This document shows positions 29,764 to 38,858 of a stretch of 64,000 nucleotides of DNA, in pieces; the first letter of the stretch is position 1; each line of letters opens with the position of its first letter. The position numbers were made by a program, and so were the translations under genes. A model generated the notes under the pieces. That model was given only the letters and a program-made list of their open reading frames with translations, did not search any database and was not told the origin of the DNA. The stretch spans positions 124,001-188,000 of the forward strand of contig CAYQIV010000001.1 in the NCBI GenBank assembly GCA_964417725.1. The letters are read 5' to 3'. This DNA comes from SHZI01 sp964417725 (GTDB lineage: Bacteria > Pseudomonadota > Gammaproteobacteria > Steroidobacterales > GCA-2729495).

Positions 29764-30321
29764 ATGGCGCGGGTCTACAACACGATCGATGACAGCCTGG
29801 CGGAATGGATCCGCCAGCAGCAGATGTTCTTTGTCGCGACTGCGCCGCTGTCGACGGATGGCAGCGTGAATTGCTCGCCCAAGGGACTGGATACGCTGCG
29901 CATCCTCGGCCCGCGTGAAGTGGCCTACCTGGACCTGGGTGGCAGCGGCATAGAGACCGTGGCCCACCTCAAGGAGAACGGCCGCATCGTGCTGATGTTC
30001 TGTGCCTTTGCCGGCAGTCCGCGCATCCTGCGCCTGCATGGGCACGGCGCCGTGATCGAACGTGGCCACCCGGACTTCAACACCCTGCTGGCCGGCTTTC
30101 CGCCACAGCCAGTCTGCCGCAACCTGATCCGCATCACGCTGCAGCGGATTTCCGATTCCTGCGGCTGGGGCGTGCCGCTCTACGACTATCGCGGACAGCG
30201 CGACGAGATCGCCCGCGCCGTGGCGGGCAAGACACCTGCGCAGTTGCGCGCCAAGGCGGCGAAGCAGAACCGTCACAGCATCGATGGACTCGACGGCCTG
30301 GACATCAACGCACTCGGCTGA
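29764..30321 (+). CDS. Pyridoxamine 5'-phosphate oxidase-family (PNPOx-like) protein
   Basis: A 185-residue protein of the PNPOx-like split-barrel flavin family. The N-terminus (FFVATAPLSTDGSVNCSPKG) and the run VAYLDLGGSGIETVAHLKENGRIVLMFCAF are typical of the stand-alone 'pyridoxamine 5'-phosphate oxidase family' proteins rather than true PdxH. They usually bind FMN or F420-like flavins; the substrate is unknown. A TACAAT -10-like hexamer at 29,750-29,755 lies only 8 bases before the ATG, so the transcript might be leaderless. It directly abuts the IS91 remnant. Confidence 0.82.
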   Translation: MARVYNTIDDSLAEWIRQQQMFFVATAPLSTDGSVNCSPKGLDTLRILGPREVAYLDLGGSGIETVAHLKENGRIVLMFCAFAGSPRILRLHGHGAVIERGHPDFNTLLAGFPPQPVCRNLIRITLQRISDSCGWGVPLYDYRGQRDEIARAVAGKTPAQLRAKAAKQNRHSIDGLDGLDINALG

Positions 30322-30532
30322 CCCGGAACACACGGCCATCTCTCCGATACCCGAAAACACGGCACCGCACGCACGGTTGCGAAACCCGGGATGGGCGCAC
30401 GCAGCACGGCGGCCGACCGGGTGCGTGCCGGCCCCACCCCTCGACCGGAACATGTAAGGCGTCGCGCGGCTTGACAGCTCCGGGCACGGCTGGGAGCATC
30501 CGCGAAGGAAGGTCGACCGCAAAGGATCGCCC

Positions 30533-31039
30533 ATGATGCTGCTTCGAATCGCCCTCGCCGCTGCCATGGTGGCGCTGCCGGCAAGCGCGTACGCCGAGGA
30601 CGCGATGCCAACGCCATCCGGCACCGCGGTGCCGATCAGCACACCCGGGCAGCCGCCGTCGATGCAGGCGCCGGTCGCCTCCGGTGCGCAGCTGCCCGCG
30701 GTGCAGGGCGTGGCCTCGCCCGGTGCCGTCGCCCCGCTGGGTCGCGCCTACCAGATCGATCCACAGGCGGAAGCGGTGCGCTTCGGCGACGGCGTGCGCG
30801 GCGCCCGCCCGCCCGCCGGCGCGGCGCCGCGCGGCGGCTATCGCTACGGGAGCGGCGCGTCCACGAGCGTACCGGCGAACGCCCCACCGGGCGCACAGGA
30901 CCCGCACTCACGGGACCGGCTGCGCGATCTGGAGTTGCAGAAGCAGATTCAGAAAAAGCCGCAGAGCGTCGAGCGGGCGTCCAACGCGGCGAAGAAACGC
31001 TCGGACACGCACTCCTCGACCATCGGCAACGTGAAGTAA
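30533..31039 (+). CDS. Small secreted proline/alanine-rich protein, unknown
   Basis: A 168-residue protein with a clear signal peptide (IALAAAMVALPASAYA, cleavage before ED). The mature part is low-complexity: a Pro/Ala/Gly-rich half, then a basic, charged C-terminal helix (DRLRDLELQKQIQKKPQSVERA). I recognise no family. An AAAGGA ribosome binding site precedes the ATG at the right distance. It lies alone, convergent with the GDPD gene. A periplasmic or envelope location is likely; function is unknown. Confidence 0.6.
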   Translation: MMLLRIALAAAMVALPASAYAEDAMPTPSGTAVPISTPGQPPSMQAPVASGAQLPAVQGVASPGAVAPLGRAYQIDPQAEAVRFGDGVRGARPPAGAAPRGGYRYGSGASTSVPANAPPGAQDPHSRDRLRDLELQKQIQKKPQSVERASNAAKKRSDTHSSTIGNVK

Positions 31040-31161
31040 CCGGCCGCTGCTGGGCACGCGCGGCCTTCATGTCGGCAGCGTCGACGTCGCGACAGTGACT
31101 GGCCGTGAGGCGCAGCGCTGCGCGACGGCAGCCATGACGTTCTCAAGGTGGTGCCCGCGGG

Positions 31162-32175
31162 CTAGCGACGCCTCGCGCAAATCTCACGGCCCACGTCCGG
31201 CTGGTCCGTAAAAAAACCGCTCATGCCCCGGTCCAGGGCCGCCGCGATCTCACCCCCGAGTTCGCCGCGGGCCCCTGGCGCGCTACCCCGCTGGAACGAC
31301 TCGGCCAGGTACTGGTTCTCCGCACGGAATGTCCAGCCGTGCACGAACAGCCCGGCCTTCCGCGCGGCCGACATCAGGGCCGGCTCGCCCATGACCAGCC
31401 CCTTGGGCGCACCCACCCCCTGGGCGTAGGCCGCGATGGCGGACAAGTCCGGCAGGGGCGCGGGATCGCCGCCTGGCGGGGCGCCCTCGATGAGTTGCAC
31501 CAGCGCAAGCCCCGTGAGCGCCCGCAGGCGCTTCAGGCTGTCCGCATCGAAGGACTGGATGAGCACGGGCACGTCCTGACGTGGCAGTCCTGCCGAGGCC
31601 AGCGCGGCGAGCAAAGCGCGCTCCGGGTCGAGGCCGCGGGCGCGGAAGACCGCCGGTTCCTTGAGTTCCGGGTAGATGCCGGCGGACTGTCCGCTGCGGG
31701 CGGCTTCCTCGCGGAGCAGCCCGATGATCTCGGCCAGGGTCGGAATCGGGAAATGGTCATCAAAGGCCGTATTGCCCCTGCGCAGTTCGGGGCGCGTTTC
31801 GCGTGCGCGCAGCAGTTGCAGCTCCGCGATCGTGAAGTCCTCCACGAACCAGTCCGTCACCTCGGTACCTGCCACTGTCCGGGTGGAACGGTGCCCGGCG
31901 AACTGCGGCAGGGCACCCACGTTGGTGCTGGCTCCGAGCAGGCGCTCATGCCGCGCGACAAGCACCCCGTCGCGGGTCATCACCAGGTCGGGCTCGATGT
32001 AGTCGGCGCCGAGCTGGATGGCCAGGCGATAGGCGGGCAGGGTGTGCTCGGGAAGGTAGCCACTGGCGCCGCGGTGGGCAATCACCAGGCAATCTTGCCC
32101 GGCAGCACCCGCAAGCGCGGGTACGGCCGCGAGCAGGAGGGTGAAAGAAAGCTGTAACCTGCGGCAGGGCATCAT
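31162..32175 (-). CDS. Periplasmic glycerophosphodiester phosphodiesterase
   Basis: The 337-residue enzyme has a signal peptide (LSFTLLLAAVPALAGAAG) and a GDPD TIM-barrel. The catalytic elements are HRGASGYLPEHT and YIEPDLVMTRDGVLVARHE, giving the two histidines and the metal-binding Glu-x-Asp pair. It hydrolyses deacylated phospholipids to glycerol 3-phosphate and an alcohol. It resembles GlpQ in size and export. It is divergent from a PhoX-like gene, with only 24 bases between the start codons, which suggests shared phosphate control. Confidence 0.9.
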   Translation of the reverse strand: MMPCRRLQLSFTLLLAAVPALAGAAGQDCLVIAHRGASGYLPEHTLPAYRLAIQLGADYIEPDLVMTRDGVLVARHERLLGASTNVGALPQFAGHRSTRTVAGTEVTDWFVEDFTIAELQLLRARETRPELRRGNTAFDDHFPIPTLAEIIGLLREEAARSGQSAGIYPELKEPAVFRARGLDPERALLAALASAGLPRQDVPVLIQSFDADSLKRLRALTGLALVQLIEGAPPGGDPAPLPDLSAIAAYAQGVGAPKGLVMGEPALMSAARKAGLFVHGWTFRAENQYLAESFQRGSAPGARGELGGEIAAALDRGMSGFFTDQPDVGREICARRR

Positions 32176-32178
32176 TGC

Positions 32179-32185
32179 CTGTCAT
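32179..32185 (+). promoter_or_regulatory. Possible Pho-box half-site
   Basis: CTGTCAT, one half of the gammaproteobacterial PhoB repeat, lies between the divergent GDPD and PhoX-like start codons. CTGTAAC, a looser half-site, is 27 bases to the left instead of the expected 11, so the match is weak. Confidence 0.25.
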
Positions 32186-32199
32186 TCTGGAACGGGCCG

Positions 32200-33834
32200 A
32201 TGAAGTTTTCATGGCATGAGAATTACTGGCGGCGGGTTGCCGTCATCATTGCCGTCGTGTCGGGCCTCTCCGGCTGCAACGCCGCGGACAACTGGCGCCC
32301 GGGCGCGGCCGCCCCGGGTCCGATGCTGGTTCCGGAACCGGGCACGGGATTCGCGGTGCAGGTGCTGCACACCACGGGCGACACGATCGGTGACCACCGC
32401 CCGCCGGGCGTGCTCGACGGCATGGTGGCCTTCGCGAACGACGACGATGCGGAGGTGGTGGAGCTGTTCGTCACCCACGAGCTCGGCGCCAGCGACGGTC
32501 CGGGCTATAGCCTGGCCAACGGCACTGCGCTGACCGGGTCCCGGATCACGCGCTTCACGCTGGACCGGCGCACCCGGCGCGTCACATCGGCAGGCCTCGC
32601 GTATCGCGAAGTGCGGGACCGCGCGGGCCGGGTCGTCACGGATGCCGCCCAGCTCAATGAAAAGGGTGGCAGGGGAGCGGCCGGCCTGGAGTCCTTCTGC
32701 TCCGCGGCCGGCTGGTCTGCGGGCGAGTACGGCTTCGTCGATCGCCTCGTGCTGGCCCACGAGGAAGTCACCCGGAGCGAAGGCCATCCCCACGGCGGCA
32801 CGATCTTCGCCCTGGATGTGTCGGGCGGGGTCTTGTGGGCGTTGCCCGCGCTCGGCCGCGGGTCCTGGGAGAACAGCGCGGCCGTCAGCACGCCGGATGG
32901 TGACCGGCCCGATGGGCACGTGGCGCTGCTGATGGGCGACGATCTGGAGTTCGGTCGGGCACCGCTGTACCTGTGGATCGGCCGGAAGATCCCCGGTGGC
33001 AACTTCGTGGAACGCAACGGGCTCGCCGTCGGCCAGCTGCACGTCTGGGTGGCCGATGGTGGTGACCGCACGCCCCAGCAGTGGTCCGGTACAGGCACGT
33101 CACGACGTGGCCGGTTCGTGGCTGTTGCCGCGCGAACTGCCGATGGCCAGCACACGACAGTGACCGACGACCGCGGCTACTTCGACGATCCGGAACTGCG
33201 CCGACGCGCCGAGTTGCTCGGTGCGTTCATGTTTTCACGACCGGAAGATCTGCACACCAACCCGCGCAGTGGCACCCAGGTGGCGTTCGCGTCCACGGGT
33301 CATGGCGGCCAGTTCCCGGCAGACGACTGGGGTGATGTGTATGTCATCGACATGCTCTTTCGGGAGAACGCCGACGGTGATCTGGAGGCGGACGCAGAAC
33401 TCAGGCTGCTCCATGACAGCGACGAGACCGCTGATTTCGGGCTTCGCAGTCCGGACAACCTCGTCTGGGCCGGCGACGGCGCCATCTACGTGCAGGAGGA
33501 CCGGGCCACGAAGCTCGCCCGGTTTGGCGCCGGGTCCGGGCGCGAGGCATCCGTGTGGGCGCTCGACCCGGCCGGCGTGCAGCCGCCGGTCCGCATTGCC
33601 GTGATCGACCGTCGTGCCGTGCCCGCCGGGAGTACCGACAGCAAGGCCGGTGAGCGCGGAGCCTGGGAGTCGTCCGGTATCGTGGATGTGACCCAACTGT
33701 TCGGCGCCGCCCCCGGGGAAGTCCTGTTGCTCGCCAACGTACAGGCGCACGGGGTGACCGACGGCCCCATCGGTGGACGCCAGGGGCTCGTGGAAGCCGG
33801 CCAACTCCTCCTTCTCGTCAAGGGCGGTGAATAA
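32200..33834 (+). CDS. PhoX-like phosphatase lipoprotein (DUF839 family)
   Basis: A 544-residue protein with a lipoprotein signal (VAVIIAVVSGLSGC, lipobox LSGC) and a PhoX/DUF839-type beta-propeller. Recognisable segments are VTHELGASDGPGYS, RPEDLHTNPRSGTQVAFAS and SPDNLVWAGDGAIYVQED. PhoX enzymes are calcium/iron-dependent alkaline phosphatases that release phosphate from organic esters. I cannot confirm every metal ligand, and the usual Tat signal is replaced by a lipobox, so phosphatase activity is probable, not certain. It is divergent from the GDPD gene. Confidence 0.78.
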   Translation: MKFSWHENYWRRVAVIIAVVSGLSGCNAADNWRPGAAAPGPMLVPEPGTGFAVQVLHTTGDTIGDHRPPGVLDGMVAFANDDDAEVVELFVTHELGASDGPGYSLANGTALTGSRITRFTLDRRTRRVTSAGLAYREVRDRAGRVVTDAAQLNEKGGRGAAGLESFCSAAGWSAGEYGFVDRLVLAHEEVTRSEGHPHGGTIFALDVSGGVLWALPALGRGSWENSAAVSTPDGDRPDGHVALLMGDDLEFGRAPLYLWIGRKIPGGNFVERNGLAVGQLHVWVADGGDRTPQQWSGTGTSRRGRFVAVAARTADGQHTTVTDDRGYFDDPELRRRAELLGAFMFSRPEDLHTNPRSGTQVAFASTGHGGQFPADDWGDVYVIDMLFRENADGDLEADAELRLLHDSDETADFGLRSPDNLVWAGDGAIYVQEDRATKLARFGAGSGREASVWALDPAGVQPPVRIAVIDRRAVPAGSTDSKAGERGAWESSGIVDVTQLFGAAPGEVLLLANVQAHGVTDGPIGGRQGLVEAGQLLLLVKGGE

Positions 33835-34287
33835 CCAGGGGCCCGGCACCTTTTCCGGTAACCGAGGTGGCCAGGGCGTCGAGCGGGGTCAAGCTGCGCG
33901 CCTGGCGATCCCCGCGGCGATGTCCGGACGGTCCGGATGCACCGTCACCTGCGGCGTCCGCGGGTGGACCACAAGATCCATGTTCCCCACGGGAATCGGC
34001 CCGTTTGCCAGGCCTGTTCAACGGCACCCCGCTCGAACCCGGGGCTGCACTCTCCATCTCTTCGACACGCCCACTCCACTGGCCCATGTATCCGGGTTTC
34101 TTTGAAGTGTCGGTGAAATCGGGGAGGACCCCAGTGATGTCACGGCGGGTTCCGGGATGCCTGTAGCGGGAAGTGCGGCTGGAGTTGACCCCACCAGGGC
34201 GCGCTGCCGCTCACCGTGGCACAGGCCGCACGCCTGCGGTCTCTGGAGTAAGGCGGGCCTGCCATTGCGCGAGATGCAGCAAGCGGT
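33835..34287. other. Intergenic region after the PhoX-like gene
   Basis: No supported gene in these 453 bases. On the minus strand near 33,900-34,020 a short open stretch (IPVGNMDLVVHPRTPQVTVH, ending in a stop) looks protein-like and could be the tail of an eroded gene, but it has no start or recognised family. No terminator with a T tract was found. Confidence 0.3.
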
Positions 34288-35361
34288 CTATTTCTTGGGA
34301 CCGCTCAGCGTGTTATTGCCCTCGTTGCTCTCCACGACCTCGTAATAGACGTCGGCACGCGCCTTCCAGCTTGCGGCGGATCCTGCCTTTGGCGTCAGCC
34401 CTTTCAACTCGTGGCGCTGGCCGGGCTTCAGGCCGGGGACCTTGTATTCGATCAGGGCTTGCGGCTTCCACGGCTCACTGATGTGACCGCACACGACTTC
34501 CGGATTGCTCGTTTCACACTGGTAAACCGCCTTGCTCGGGGCTGCTGGCGCACTGCCGGCATTCCTGATCACCAGGACTCCGCCAGAGTCGGACAACTGG
34601 GATACGTCCAGTTCGAGGACCAGATCCGGCATCTGCGCCGTCTTGGTGATCATCTGCGTGGCGTTGTTGGAGGGGTTCGCGTCCCCGGCAGGACCGACGA
34701 TTTCGGCACGGAAGCGGCACCCCTGACCCGCGTAAGTATCGGGCATCTTGTAGCGCCCCTGCGGCACCACCACCGATGCACCCGGCTGCAGCAAAGGCAA
34801 CGGCATGGATTCCATGGGTTGCCAGGTCGTCGGCTGCGGACAGGGTTTGCCGACGCTGATGACCAGCTTGGCGGGGGCCATCGATGGCGACTTCGACCCA
34901 CCCTTCAGATTGCTATACCAATCCGTACCGCCGGACGCTGTGGCGCCGCTGCCATCCGGTGCCATCTTCCCGTTGTTCACGATGCGGAAAGTCCACGACA
35001 TGGCGGTGTTGTTGTACTCCTGCTGCGAATCGAGGCTGATCGCATAGTCGGGCTTGCCCAGCTGCAGGGTTGTTTTCAGACGCCCCTGTACAAGCGGCTC
35101 TGTTGGCCTGATCACGCGCTCGGCCGATGTCCGCGGCGGCAGCGCTCCGCGCACCGGAGACGGTGCGGTATCGGGCGGCTCAAGGCGGGTCGTGGCACCA
35201 CCCGGGGGCGGCAGTGTCGCAGGCGCTGTGGTTACGGCAGCCGTGTCGGCAGCCGTCTGGCGCTCACCGGTCTGTGCGCCCTTGGCGGCCTGGACATCTG
35301 CCCAGCCGATGGCACATAGGAAACCCAGGAGCACTCCAGTCAATTGCGATCTGGTGTTCAT
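34288..35361 (-). CDS. Secreted protein with CARDB-like domains, unknown
   Basis: A 357-residue protein with a signal peptide (TGVLLGFLCAIGWADVQA), a Thr/Pro/Ala-rich linker (residues about 25-85) and two beta-rich segments. The stretch ADPSNN-like PAGDANPSNNATQM and the final YYEVVESNEGNNT resemble CARDB adhesion-type modules, which often carry asparagine-rich 'E.NEGNN' turns. Four cysteines are spread through the body. The ATG at 35361 has an AGGAGG site 8 bases upstream. The gene is divergent from a PEP-CTERM protein gene. The function is unknown; surface adhesion is a possibility. Confidence 0.6.
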   Translation of the reverse strand: MNTRSQLTGVLLGFLCAIGWADVQAAKGAQTGERQTAADTAAVTTAPATLPPPGGATTRLEPPDTAPSPVRGALPPRTSAERVIRPTEPLVQGRLKTTLQLGKPDYAISLDSQQEYNNTAMSWTFRIVNNGKMAPDGSGATASGGTDWYSNLKGGSKSPSMAPAKLVISVGKPCPQPTTWQPMESMPLPLLQPGASVVVPQGRYKMPDTYAGQGCRFRAEIVGPAGDANPSNNATQMITKTAQMPDLVLELDVSQLSDSGGVLVIRNAGSAPAAPSKAVYQCETSNPEVVCGHISEPWKPQALIEYKVPGLKPGQRHELKGLTPKAGSAASWKARADVYYEVVESNEGNNTLSGPKK

Positions 35362-35589
35362 CACGCAAGCCTCCTTGAATTTTTGAGAGTGCACTGCAAT
35401 TGCTGAAAATGTGTCAGGAATTTCTTACACCACTGGCTCGACATAGTGGGCCAACTCAACCTTGTTGTCACACGATAGACGCGCAACTGTCACAGTTTGA
35501 TCATTGCGAGCACAGGTCATTCAAACGCCGTACGGCAGGTCGAACGTGTTACCATCGGGCGAATTCAAGAATATCGGGAGCGACCGCCC
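35362..35589. promoter_or_regulatory. Divergent intergenic region
   Basis: These 228 bases separate two divergent secreted-protein genes and must hold both promoters. The composition is AT-richer than the flanks. No clear paired hexamers or operator dyad were identified by eye. Confidence 0.3.
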
Positions 35590-36504
35590 ATGAATGCTCC
35601 GCACGGACTTCCCCTGGATTCCTCACGTACAGCCGGCCTGCTCACGGCCTGTCTCGTGGCCAGCGGATTGTTGTTCACTCCCGCCCTGAACGCCGCGGTA
35701 TTCCATGCCTACACCAACGTCTACGACGGTTCCAACCAGGTCACGGAGGCGCAAGTCAGATGCCTTCCCGTCGATGACGAGTGTCCGAACTCCCCATTCG
35801 GTGCGGGCACACTGGGGAGCGAAGCCTCCCTCAGCACCACGCAGGGCGCCATGCAGGGCTTTGCACAGGCCAGCAACCGGGGGGTACTCCGCGCTTCGGG
35901 GATTGGCAGCTGGGGGGATAGCCCCTACTTCGCGATATACCCGGCCGCCAGCGGGCAAGCCGAGATCCACGACCAATTCATGCTCGTTGATCCCTCGGGA
36001 ACCCATAGCGAGGCGCAAATCTCGCTCAGCGTACTCCTCAGTGGCTCACTGAGCGAGAACCGGGGAGGTGCCGAATTCACTGCGAATGTAAGCCTTGTCG
36101 AACTCATGCCGGCGACCACAGGCCCGGCGGCACTGATCCTCCTCAGGCGTCAGGGTCAGATCAACAACGGTGTTTACAGTGGCGATCCGGCCAGCGGCCT
36201 GATGTCTTCGGGTCTGCATACGTTCAGATTCAATACGTTGCTCAACCTGCAATTCTCCCTGATCGCGGGTTGCGGTGCCCGCGACGCCTTCGGCAGCTGT
36301 GCGGCGCATATGGACCAGTCCGCCCACTGGGGCGGCATCACCGTACTCGACGACACCGGCCAGCCCATTCCTGGTGTGCAGCTGGTGTCGGCGAGCGGAA
36401 TGAACTGGCTCGAGCCGTCACCCGTGCCGGCACCGGGTGCATTCCTGTTGATGGCCACGGGACTCTGGGCCTTGCTGGCGCGTACCCGAAAGCGCCCGTC
36501 ATAG
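35590..36504 (+). CDS. PEP-CTERM-type exported protein
   Basis: A 304-residue protein with a signal peptide (LLTACLVASGLLFTPALNA) and a C-terminal sorting tail, SPVPAPGAFLLMATGLWALLA then RTRKRPS. The VPxPG motif, hydrophobic helix and basic end match the PEP-CTERM signal. The body is beta-rich and Ser/Gly-rich, with no recognised catalytic domain. A GGGAG ribosome binding site precedes ATG 35590. It lies before a small secreted protein on the same strand. It is probably an extracellular matrix or surface component sorted by an exosortase encoded elsewhere. Confidence 0.78.
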   Translation: MNAPHGLPLDSSRTAGLLTACLVASGLLFTPALNAAVFHAYTNVYDGSNQVTEAQVRCLPVDDECPNSPFGAGTLGSEASLSTTQGAMQGFAQASNRGVLRASGIGSWGDSPYFAIYPAASGQAEIHDQFMLVDPSGTHSEAQISLSVLLSGSLSENRGGAEFTANVSLVELMPATTGPAALILLRRQGQINNGVYSGDPASGLMSSGLHTFRFNTLLNLQFSLIAGCGARDAFGSCAAHMDQSAHWGGITVLDDTGQPIPGVQLVSASGMNWLEPSPVPAPGAFLLMATGLWALLARTRKRPS

Positions 36505-36556
36505 CGCGGACGGCGCGCTGCACTGGCTGACTCCCCGGGCTCACAGGAGATTCTTC

Positions 36557-36943
36557 ATGAAGACACTCGTCGCGGTTTTCACGCTCACCGCCGCCTCTGC
36601 TGCCTGGGCTCAGCAGCCCGGCATGACTCCCGAGATGATGCAGAACATGCAAAAGAACATGGGCGAGATGCAGAAGTGCTTCGCCAGCATCGACCAGAAG
36701 GCGCTTGAGCGACTGCAGGTGCAGGCGAAAGAAATGGAAGCCGAGGTCAAGCGCCTGTGTGCCGCCGGTGACCGCACCGGCGCGCAGAACAAGGCGATCG
36801 CCTACGGCATCGAAATGAGCAAGGACCCCGAACTGCAGAAGATGCGCAAATGCGGCGAGGGCTTCCAGTCCATGACGATACCGGGGCAGTTCTTCCCGAA
36901 GAGCAAGGCGGAGCAGGAATCCCGCAAACACATCTGTGACTAG
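36557..36943 (+). CDS. Small secreted Met/Gln-rich protein, unknown
   Basis: A 128-residue protein with a signal peptide (KTLVAVFTLTAASAAWA, cleavage before QQ). The mature part is helical and rich in Met, Gln and Lys near the start (MTPEMMQNMQKNMGEMQKC). Four cysteines could form two disulfides. A CAGGAGA ribosome binding site lies 6-7 bases before ATG. I recognise no family. It follows a PEP-CTERM gene by 52 bases and may be cotranscribed. Confidence 0.65.
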   Translation: MKTLVAVFTLTAASAAWAQQPGMTPEMMQNMQKNMGEMQKCFASIDQKALERLQVQAKEMEAEVKRLCAAGDRTGAQNKAIAYGIEMSKDPELQKMRKCGEGFQSMTIPGQFFPKSKAEQESRKHICD

Positions 36944-37143
36944 GCGTCACCGTACTGGCGGCGCGCTTTGATGCCGGCGCGAATGCCGTGCAGGCTGGAC
37001 AGTCCGGTACCGGATCTTGTCCCGTCCAGGTGGTGCCGACTCAGGTTCCCTGCGATTCCGCTGCCATGCGTAGTTCTGCTTTGGCACGCCAGCGCGCCCG
37101 TCAACGCCCCGGCGGGAAATTTTTCTCACCAGACGTGACGTTT

Positions 37144-38058
37144 CTACCGCGTGCGACGGCGCATGGCCCCGCCGAGTCCGGCCATGGCCAAGGCGAGCAG
37201 GCCGAAAGTGCCAGGCAGCGGCACCGCGGTGGCCCCCTGCCAGAAGTTGTCGACCACGTTGAGTCCCGTCGAGTTTGCCAGGAAGCCGGACGAGTCAAAC
37301 ACGAAGGCGGCCTCACCGGACACGAGTGACACCGTGTTCAGGAAGTTCAGCAGTGCACTGGAGTCGGCGGTCCACGACTCGCAGGTGCTGGGCGGCCCAC
37401 AACCACCTGCCTGGGCGCGCATCTGCCCAAGTACGGTGAGGAAGAAACTTTGCGGCGTATTGGTCGGCACGTTCGTGAACGGCAGTGCAATGACCGTGGA
37501 GCCGCCGGCGTAGCCGGTGAGAATGCCGGAAGAACTCTCCGAGGTCGGCTGGTCGTTGACCGTCCCACCACCAATGGTTTTGCCGATCCTCCGCCGGATC
37601 TCGCCCTGTCCCCAGGTGGAATTGATGTTCAGCAGCCAGTCGGCCGAGGTATTGGCGGCATTCTGCGAGCCGCTCAGGCTGGTCGCCAGGTCGAGGATCC
37701 CGTCAACCCGGATCAACAGCGCGCCGGATGCCGTCGCCGCGGAACCGGTAATGATGAGGTCATCGATGCTCAGCGACGCCCGGGCATTGGTTTGGGTAGT
37801 CGATGAACCGGCACCACCGGCAATCTCGCTCAGTGCAAAGATCCGCAGCTGCCCCGCCCCGGCAGCGTTCTGCGCCGTCGATGTGCAGGCCAGGCCACCG
37901 TTGCTGCCGGTATCGACCTGCGTGATGCCGATGGCCGAGGTCTCGGTGCGGGTACCGCAGGCGTTGGTGATCAGCAACCCGCTGTAGGTCGCCGCGGGAA
38001 ATGCGGCGGGAGCAGCGAGCAGCAGTGCGATCGCGGGGAACAGGAAACGAGAGCGCAT
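37144..38058 (-). CDS. PEP-CTERM-type exported protein
   Basis: A 304-residue protein with a signal peptide (FLFPAIALLLAAPAAFPA) and a C-terminal tail VPLPGTFGLLALAMAGLGGA followed by MRRRTR, a typical PEP-CTERM sorting signal. The body is rich in Ser, Thr, Asn and Ala and predicted beta-rich, with one disulfide-capable pair (GGCGPPSTC). A G-rich ribosome binding site lies before ATG 38058. No enzyme motif is visible. It is the third exosortase-type substrate in 10 kb and is convergent with the preceding small secreted gene. Confidence 0.76.
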   Translation of the reverse strand: MRSRFLFPAIALLLAAPAAFPAATYSGLLITNACGTRTETSAIGITQVDTGSNGGLACTSTAQNAAGAGQLRIFALSEIAGGAGSSTTQTNARASLSIDDLIITGSAATASGALLIRVDGILDLATSLSGSQNAANTSADWLLNINSTWGQGEIRRRIGKTIGGGTVNDQPTSESSSGILTGYAGGSTVIALPFTNVPTNTPQSFFLTVLGQMRAQAGGCGPPSTCESWTADSSALLNFLNTVSLVSGEAAFVFDSSGFLANSTGLNVVDNFWQGATAVPLPGTFGLLALAMAGLGGAMRRRTR

Positions 38059-38228
38059 GGAACCCCCCAGTTTCAAAGGTGGCGGCGTCAGGCCACGCGG
38101 CGGCTGCGCCAATCTTCTTCCAATCAGTATCGACGGTACTCCCGATCGGCGGCGCCCGCAACCCAGGGCTCCGACCTGGCGGCATCCTGGACTCTGGACC
38201 CGGACGCCGCGGCAAGGCCGCGTTATGT

Positions 38229-38261
38229 GAAACCCGGCGGCGAGCGTCAGCGCCGGGTTTC
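38229..38261 (-). terminator. Intrinsic-terminator-like hairpin
   Basis: Perfect 11-base arms (GAAACCCGGCG at 38,229-38,239 and CGCCGGGTTTC at 38,251-38,261) flank an 11-base loop. On the minus strand it begins 9 bases after the stop of an open frame at 38,271. The A-rich upstream and T-rich downstream ends of the stem fit a terminator, though the T run is short. Confidence 0.5.
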
Positions 38262-38270
38262 GCTGACGAA

Positions 38271-38532
38271 TCAAGGCTTGTCGGGCTGATGTTGAGGCAG
38301 CGTGAGCACGTGGTTGACCTTTGGCAACTCGGTGACTGCGGCCCGCAAGGTCAACTGCCGCGCATTGGCTGCAGCCAGAGGCCCGCGGGTCCGGACAGCA
38401 CCATCGGCGCCACTCACTGCCTGGGCTGAATCGACACGCCCTGCGCCCTTGCTGACTGACAGTTCGACCTTTGTACTGCTCCGTGCATCGGTGCGAGATC
38501 AAACATCGTGTCGATCGCGTCCATCCTGGCTA
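38271..38532 (-). pseudogene. Eroded small gene, unknown
   Basis: On the minus strand a frame without an early start runs from 38,498 to a TGA at 38,271 (...VSKGAGRVDSAQAV ... ELPKVNHVLTLPQHQPDKP). Just upstream in another frame, ATG 38,532 with an AAAGG site reads MDAIDTMFDLAPMHGAVQ. Joined by one frameshift near 38,475 they would make a protein of about 85 residues, followed at once by a terminator-like hairpin. I do not recognise the family. The codons look protein-like but the call is tentative. Confidence 0.3.
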
Positions 38533-38858
38533 CCTTTCAATTGATCTTGCGATTCCTACGGCACGTAGGACACTTCCGGGCCAGGTAAGCATGTTCCGGT
38601 TCATGCCACGGTTCCTGACCACGCCGGCGACGGCCACCCAGTTCAGACCTGCGCATCCTGATCAGCCTGAACTGACAACACGCTGTGAGCTGCGTTCACG
38701 GCGACTTCACAAAATCCGCACGCGGCGATTCAGCCGGCTTATGACAGATGCTATACAGCGGCATGCGCAGGGGCGTGCTGGCAACTTGTGCCAGCGGAGG
38801 CATGTATCGCGGCGCTCCGACGGGTATGCGGGCGGAATCACAACGGGAGATTGCACTC
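38533..38858. other. Intergenic region before the lipoprotein gene
   Basis: Nothing recognisable is coded in these 326 bases. The right part should hold the promoter for the lipoprotein and fibre genes; no paired hexamers stand out. Confidence 0.3.
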
